A stretch of 64,000 nt of DNA from Carposina sasakii. Its lineage: Eukaryota > Arthropoda > Insecta > Lepidoptera > Carposinidae. Position numbers and translations under genes: made by a program. The notes under the pieces were generated by a model, which was not told the origin of the DNA, made no database searches, and saw only the letters and a list, made by a program, of their open reading frames with translations. Positions 58,401 to 64,000 of the stretch are shown one piece after another; within the stretch, counting starts at the first letter, position 1, and every line of letters begins with the position of its first letter. The stretch covers positions 4,706,906-4,770,905 of the forward strand of contig CP053165.1 of NCBI GenBank assembly GCA_014607495.2, read 5' to 3'.

Positions 58401-58640
58401 AACATAATACATAACAGTTCCGTGAAGATACAAGTTGGACAGGAGCACACGATAATATTATGTATCACAATTACAGGCTAGCACAACTTTTACAATAAAT
58501 AAAGTAAAACTATTTAACCATTATTTAAGCAGTGAAGCGTATTAAAACATAAGCATGGATTAAACTGTATTAATCGATTGAAAAACTTTATGCTTAAATA
58601 CATTTGTACGATCACTAGTTATATTAATGTTTACTGATTT
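55446..58640. other. Long gene-free stretch
   Basis: Open frames of 128 codons (55644-56030) and 89 codons (56951-57220) show AT-driven composition and no recognised domain. The second has a hydrophobic run but no gene context. The 20-bp CTCTGGCTATCCCGTTTCGG fragment near 56308 belongs to family C. Confidence 0.4.
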
Positions 58641-58662
58641 ATTTGTGATACACAGGTAATTA

Positions 58663-58976
58663 CAGCACCGGTATGATGAATTTGGTGAGAGCGAGATGTC
58701 TCACTTTTAAACGTCAAATCCACTAAGAGCTAAGTAATATAATAACTAGACAAGGCAAGTGTTTCTACTTGGTGTGTAAAATGGGATTTGCTAACCATTT
58801 TATCAGCCCTAATTCTTTCAGTCCTGGCTCGAAAACGAGTGTCTATTCTATTTCTTAAGTCTATTTTTTAAATGCAAAGTACATCCACTTAGTTTATCTA
58901 GTTATTAATAGCTCTATGAATTTGACATTTAAAAGTGAGACATCTCGCCCTCACCAAATTCATCATACGGGTGCTG
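58663..58976. mobile_element. Foldback MITE family D, copy 2 (complete)
   Basis: It starts CAGCACCGGTATGATGAATT and ends with the reverse complement CATACGGGTGCTG, with arms of about 60 bp including AAAGTGAGACATCTCGC. It is 314 bp and non-coding. It separates two halves of an older repeat that is continuous at 23262-23337. The interior lies in the opposite orientation to copy 1 at 42710. Confidence 0.88.
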
Positions 58977-59484
58977 GTTTTAAAAATACTAGCTTAGGTA
59001 CATTAGCTTCTCTGTGATCCGCCTTATTGGCATACAAATTGTTAAGGAATGTGAATTTAGAATCAAGAAAGAATGGGTCAAATTCCTGTCCACTTTGGAT
59101 AGATTTATCTGTCTTTATAAAGCAACTTAGCAACCGGCTTTATGTTTTGAGCAAATAATTTATCTGCTGAAAAAATCCCCAAGTAAAATAAAACGGCCTA
59201 TTGATATAAAAAAAGCATAATTTTATAAAATAGTGGCACGGTAGGCCATAAATACAAGCAACTTACCGATCGTAAAGAACCAAGTAAACACACAAATCTT
59301 ACAATAAAAATGCCCTTCTTTGGTAGTATTTGCCTCACGAACATGAATTTGTAAGTTTTATGTCTTACACTGTTTTATTACACCCATTCGCGTTATTGTT
59401 TCTAATTGGTAGCTGTCTAAAATAAAGTTTAATTAATATGCCTAATACATGTACTGTAAAGTTAGTATTTATAAATAATCAAGC
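58977..59484. other. Right half of the interrupted old repeat, then gene-free sequence
   Basis: CTCTGTGATCCGCCTTATTG at about 59011-59030 corresponds to CTCTGTAATCCGCTTATT at 23318-23335. Nothing else is recognisable. Confidence 0.5.
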
Positions 59485-59725
59485 TATACCTACATACCTA
59501 TTTAGATTTATAACTTAGTTATAACGCACATTCTTTAGGAAACAGTTTTGGTTGAAACCTAATAAAGACTTTGAGAAGGGATTTGTTACGACTACCTACC
59601 TATATCTCTACCTACCTATTTAGATTTATATGTATAACTTAAGAATAACCAACAATCTTTAGAAAACAGTTTTGGTTGGAAAACTAGTAAACCAAACTTG
59701 CAAAGGCATATTTGTTACAACTATT
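59485..59725. repeat. Imperfect tandem duplication (about 118-bp period)
   Basis: ACCTATTTAGATTTATA and, further on, AAACAGTTTTGGTTG occur twice, about 118 bp apart. Substitutions and small indels separate the units, so the duplication is old. Confidence 0.7.
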
Positions 59726-60976
59726 GTATACCATGTCCAATTATAATTGTCCGAAGATGAAATACCTACCTACCTACACATATCATAATAATTATAGAAG
59801 CACCTAAAGGTACTAATGCTGCCAAGTTTCATTAAAATCCATTTTTGATAGAGTATCAAGCATCAAATAAAACATCTTTTAACAAATATTAACATTACAT
59901 GGTAGGATTATATGTAGAAGGGAAAAAACATCAAAATTACTCGTATCAGAACGTCATTGTGCAGTACAGACATGTAGACAGCAAAACCAAGCCACTTGAC
60001 CAGACTGGCTTTAGGAGCCATAAAAACAGGCACTTTGGCCTCGAGCCAGCCCTTCCCGCCCTATTTTACTCCATTCAAAATATGCCTTTTAAACTGAGAG
60101 CACTTGAATTAATTTTCTAAAATGTAATCCACTTTTATGAAATGCCGTAAATACCTTAAGGGAAAAAAACGGCAGGGTTTAATTACCATAATACTTCTGC
60201 TTTTTGTTCTCATTTAAGTTTTTTTGTAACACGAGTGTTATCAAACGTTGTCAAAACATGAAATTTGTGGTACAACCTTATCTTGATGATCATAAAAAAT
60301 TATGTCCACGTAATTTAATATACTTAATAAGAGCACGCGATCTGATAATTATTATTAATGGTGTAACATTATTTTTTAATGATTTCGATTTCCTGAAAAG
60401 TTGGATTTGGATGTGACTTTTCCTAAGACAAAATTTTATCGCTCCGAACCCACTCTTCCTGCCCCATGTGAAAAAGACACATTATAGTTTTAGAATTGAA
60501 TTTATACTGTGAGAAGAGGACATATAACTATTAAACAGTAGCTCAATCACATTTTAAATAGCCTGTCAAGTCGACCTGCATTTTTATTAAAGAATATAAC
60601 ATTAAATTGATCTATTGTGTATTTGCTATTGAAGGCTAGACAATTCACATGCAAAGCATCTTCAATCATTTTGGCAATGAAAAGTTTGCCATTGAATAGA
60701 AAATGTAGACCAGTTAATAGAAGTGAACAGCAAATCAGCTGTTGTCGGGCAATTTGACTTGTTAAGCCCATTCAAGATGCAACGCCTACCTACTTTAAGT
60801 TGGTTAGTAACTAAACGTAAATGCTAAATTGCACAATTTCACTTTGCATTCCCTGTAGCTAGTATGGGCTGGTTACGGTTAATAAAATTGAACGTAACGT
60901 AAGTAGGCACGTTAAGAAGGAAAGTCTTATCAGTTCAAACGGGTCATTGAACGATGCTGCAGTCAGTTCAATAATT
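59726..60976. other. Gene-free stretch
   Basis: Open frames of about 70 codons have no motifs. No other structure was found. Confidence 0.45.
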
Positions 60977-61306
60977 CTGGAGGTCTACTCTGAAGTGACG
61001 ATAAACGAAGTATCGGCCGAATATCGAGGTGTTTCCTACTACGAACTTCCTTCGATCGGATCAGTCGCGCCGTTTTTTTATTCGGTCCGATCGAACTCTA
61101 TTTGACAGGTATAAGGCTAGATAATAGAAAGCTTATAATATTAGTCAATGTGAATTATTCTCTATGGTTCCGAATTAGTTGTGAACTCAGATGAATTAAT
61201 CCGAAGCAATTTCGTTGAAGGGTCAAAGGCTGTCAAAGGCTTCAATTCGGTCGGTCTTCGGTCGGACCGAAAGATTCGAAAGCGGCATTTCAGAGTAGAC
61301 CCCCTG
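60977..61306. mobile_element. MITE with GGTCTACTCTGAA termini
   Basis: TCTGGAGGTCTACTCTGAAG at the left is mirrored by TTTCAGAGTAGACCCCCTGA at the right. Internal GGTCCGATCGAAC and CGGTCGGACCGAA blocks are also inverted relative to each other. It is about 330 bp and non-coding. Confidence 0.7.
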
Positions 61307-62158
61307 ATTCCACTGTTTCTCTTGTTCGTTTTTGTTCGTAAAAGTTATGGAAGCAGGTAACTTGGAGCTCATTTCAGATGTACAATTTTGTATGAATAAT
61401 ATATTTCTTATGCTTGAATAATTTCCTTCACAATAAACCAAGTTTATTTTAATAATTTTACCTTTATTACCATTTTCTTTAAATATTGATTAGAATATGT
61501 GAACTTGGTTAGTTGCACTATATTTTATTTGGCTTTTAAAATGCTCAAATCTTTTGACATTTTTAAGAAAGATTTTAGATAACCTTATATTCTAGCCTTC
61601 TTGATTTATAAGAACCTTTACGGACACATACATTTATTATCCTGCCCAAAGCTAAAGTTTCCTGATAAGGTCAACTTGCATTAATCTTCAGCGCTCGCCA
61701 AGTTCTTACACTATCGAAGAATTCAACTTGGCTCGGGTCTAGTCTTATTTATTGCTCCTATTTCAAATACTTATAATAAATTATCTTCACTCTGTTTTAT
61801 GTCTTAAACCTTTTTTTTCTATTTAATTAAGCTTAGGACAACTTTAGTAAGCGTTTATGCACGATTGTTCAATTTATTGCCATTATGTACCTATATAATA
61901 GTTATATACCTATTAGGATGGGATTTTTCTTATATGGTATTTGGCAACGTTCTGTGTGGATAATATGGTCGATTCCGGCAGTCACACTTTAACCTAAACG
62001 TAAAATTAGTCCTACCTGCCCTTTCCTCTCAGCCATTTATGTTAAGAGCGGAGAGAGATAGACCTGACTAAGATTAGGTTTAGGTTTAAGTGTAATTGCC
62101 GTAATTGACCCTATTGTATGTGTGAATAGAAAAATAAAATAAAACTAATAATATATAT
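61307..62158. other. Gene-free stretch
   Basis: AT-rich sequence without a supported feature. Confidence 0.45.
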
Positions 62159-62370
62159 ATACAGGGTGTAACAAAAAGGGTATGTTAAGCGAAAAGCTAC
62201 GTAAATAGCCCACTGTAGAGAACCTATCCACAAAATTTGAGACTCGATAATCACATGTTTATTTTTCAAGATTGTATGAAAATTCCTGAGATATAAAAAA
62301 ATTCTCCATACTATCGGATATAAACTATTAATAAACATGTGAAAGTTTGAGTCTCATGAATGGATGTATG
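62159..62370. mobile_element. MITE with ACAGGGTGTAACAAAAAGGG end, truncated copy
   Basis: The left terminus ACAGGGTGTAACAAAAAGGG with TATGTTAAGCG is perfect relative to the right terminus at 63180-63214 (reverse complement). The interior shares ACAAAATTTGAGACTCG and GAATTCTCC-type blocks. The matching right terminus of this copy is missing. Confidence 0.7.
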
Positions 62371-62768
62371 AATGATTTGTTACTGAACTACAGTAAAAAC
62401 AACTGGGCTATTTGGTATTTTCGGAGTAGCTGACACCTTGGGTTAACGCTAATAAAATAAAAATAAAAAATAAAATAGCCCTTTATTTTACATTACAAGT
62501 ATATATATTAGGATTGCAATCAAATTACTACTAAATTAATAAACGTGAATGTATAGTTATATGTAGTTATAAATGGATGGATGATTTTAATTATATCTGT
62601 TTGTTCCCCGTTATAGTATGTCATTCATTTGATGTGCCTTTCGCGTAGGCCCCTCCAACATTGCTCTATCGGAGCATACCTTGTCCAAAAGGCCCCAAAG
62701 TTACGATGGTTCATCTTCCCATTCCGGACGTCCCTGCTTCTGTCTGTGACACATCTCTGGGTTAACAC

Positions 62769-62850
62769 ATAGGCTACTTTTAATCCCGGGAAAATAATTT
62801 TATCCCGGATAATTTCGAAATTTTGTTTTTTCTGCAGTCCACGCGGACGA
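62769..62850 (-). repeat. Dispersed repeat family A, copy 5 (5' fragment)
   Basis: In reverse complement: GTCCGCGTGGACTGCAGAAA, ATTATCCGGGATAAAAT, CCCGGGATTAAAAGTAGCC. The copy starts and ends abruptly and lies between two MITE copies. Confidence 0.65.
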
Positions 62851-62944
62851 AATACATACGACTACAACAATACGACTAGTACATAATACGATACTGTGCC
62901 CCCAAAATGGTAAAGCCAGAACTGCAGGAAAAAGGACCATCCCA

Positions 62945-63214
62945 CAGTATACATATACAGTTACCCTTAGCAAAAAGATGTTAAAGCTATGTAAATACCC
63001 CACTATAGAGAATTAATCCACGAAATTTGAGACTCTAAATCACAACTTTATTTTTGAATATTGTATGAAAAATTCTGAAATGTTTAAGAATTCTCCATAC
63101 TATCTACAAAAATAAACATGTGATTTCGAGTCTCAAACTCTGTGAGCTGGTTCTCCATGGTGGGCTATTTACATATATTTTCGCTTAACATACCCTTTTT
63201 GTTACACCCTGTAT
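62945..63214. mobile_element. MITE with ACAGGGTGTAACAAAAAGGG end, second copy
   Basis: The interior folds back: AAATTTGAGACTCTAAATCA pairs with TGATTTCGAGTCTCAAAC-type sequence. The right terminus reads CGCTTAACATACCC to CACCCTGTATA. The left terminus is degraded (ACAGTTACCCTTAGCAAAAA). It is homologous to 62159-62370 and 6947-7128. Confidence 0.7.
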
Positions 63215-64000
63215 ACATCAAATAACGTTTATGCCAAAAAAATGCTGAAAAACAATGTAAATTTTTTAAAATTACTTAATCCAGCGAAATCTATAGTGAT
63301 TATGCTAGTTTTTTCATAGACAGATATTAATTATGAAAAAATCTTGGTGCGCGCGTTTATATGCATTTATGCAGAAAAACGCAGTCTATTTACTTAACTT
63401 TGGACCCTAATATCTTGGGAATCAGACACTTCCCAGGTATGCTTCCATGGAGAAAAATGATCGTGATGATGAGGAGATTCCGCAGTTTTAGGGAACGTTG
63501 ACGACCAAAAAATACCATGTATATTAGTAAAAATGGGATTTCATAATAATCATTAGGTAGATACGAGATAGGTAAAAATATGTGTAACTATGTTAAATAT
63601 AAAGCTTTATCGTATCCTATTATCAAGGCTTAGTTTATATTTAACCATATCAATCAAAATACTTTTTTGGTAAAAGTGTAGCCATAGAAATATAATGGAT
63701 ACTTTTAATTTTACAAAGCTCATCCCGGCTTTCTTGCATGTTCGTGTAGTCACTAAAAATAAAAATAAAGCCAGGATAAAGTGCTAAAAGCTTTCTCCTC
63801 TGTTTCAAGCTATCTACGTAGAGATTTCTTTCTCCTAGATGGAAAATCAGAGCAGTGCATTTTTTTTTTAATAATACATAAAAATCAATAATGAGAAAAC
63901 CCCTTTCAGACTAAATAATGACTAACTTCGTTTTGTTTAATTGAATAATAATAGTTATTGAATAATAGAGAACGACTAAACTATCTGGCGAAGAAATCAG
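63215..64000. other. MITE-related block, then gene-free sequence to the window end
   Basis: 63400-63505 carries AACTTTGGACCCTAATATCT, CAGACACTTCCCAGGTATGC and GGGAACGTTGACGA, matching 52525-52630 and related to the 3315-3688 element. Nothing recognisable follows. Confidence 0.5.

Overview
The window looks like insect, most probably lepidopteran, nuclear DNA. It is AT-rich, has long gene-free stretches, is full of the short GTAGGTACCTAC-type strings common in moth and butterfly genomes, and carries repeat types I associate with Lepidoptera. The taxonomic call rests on overall texture and remembered repeat types, not on a database match.

Only two host protein-coding genes can be supported: a tandem pair of DUF229 (sulfatase/alkaline-phosphatase-fold) membrane or secreted proteins at 19284-21284 and 23372-25327. 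Each is read from one large coding exon that begins just behind a 3' splice site. They share a locally very similar tract that suggests gene conversion.

Most of the other interpretable sequence is mobile DNA. The best-preserved element is a DIRS-type tyrosine-recombinase retrotransposon at 31852-36734. It has inverted terminal repeats and an internal complementary region that matches both outer ends. Its gag appears to be spliced, with the predicted intron filled by four ~115-bp tandem repeats. Its pol frame is broken by an in-frame loss inside the reverse transcriptase and by one nonsense codon, but the tyrosine recombinase keeps all catalytic residues. A hAT element at 15809-17444 has perfect 24-bp termini and an 8-bp target duplication but a decayed transposase. 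A mariner at 38691-39984 has an uninterrupted 350-residue DD34D transposase on the minus strand.

Layout: 1-15.8 kb is gene-free, with an inverted repeat (379-859), foldback elements and copies of two dispersed repeat families. 15.8-17.5 kb is the hAT element. 17.7-18.3 kb has two abutting palindromes and a LINE fragment. 19.2-25.4 kb is the DUF229 pair, with a MITE and a three-unit tandem repeat between the genes. 25.4-31.8 kb is gene-free. 31.8-36.7 kb is the DIRS element. 38.7-40.1 kb holds the mariner and a small MITE. 40.1-64 kb is gene-free, with MITEs, tRNA-derived SINE-like repeats and LINE 3' ends. Long stretches have no recognisable content and are listed as such. All alignments and identities were made by eye.
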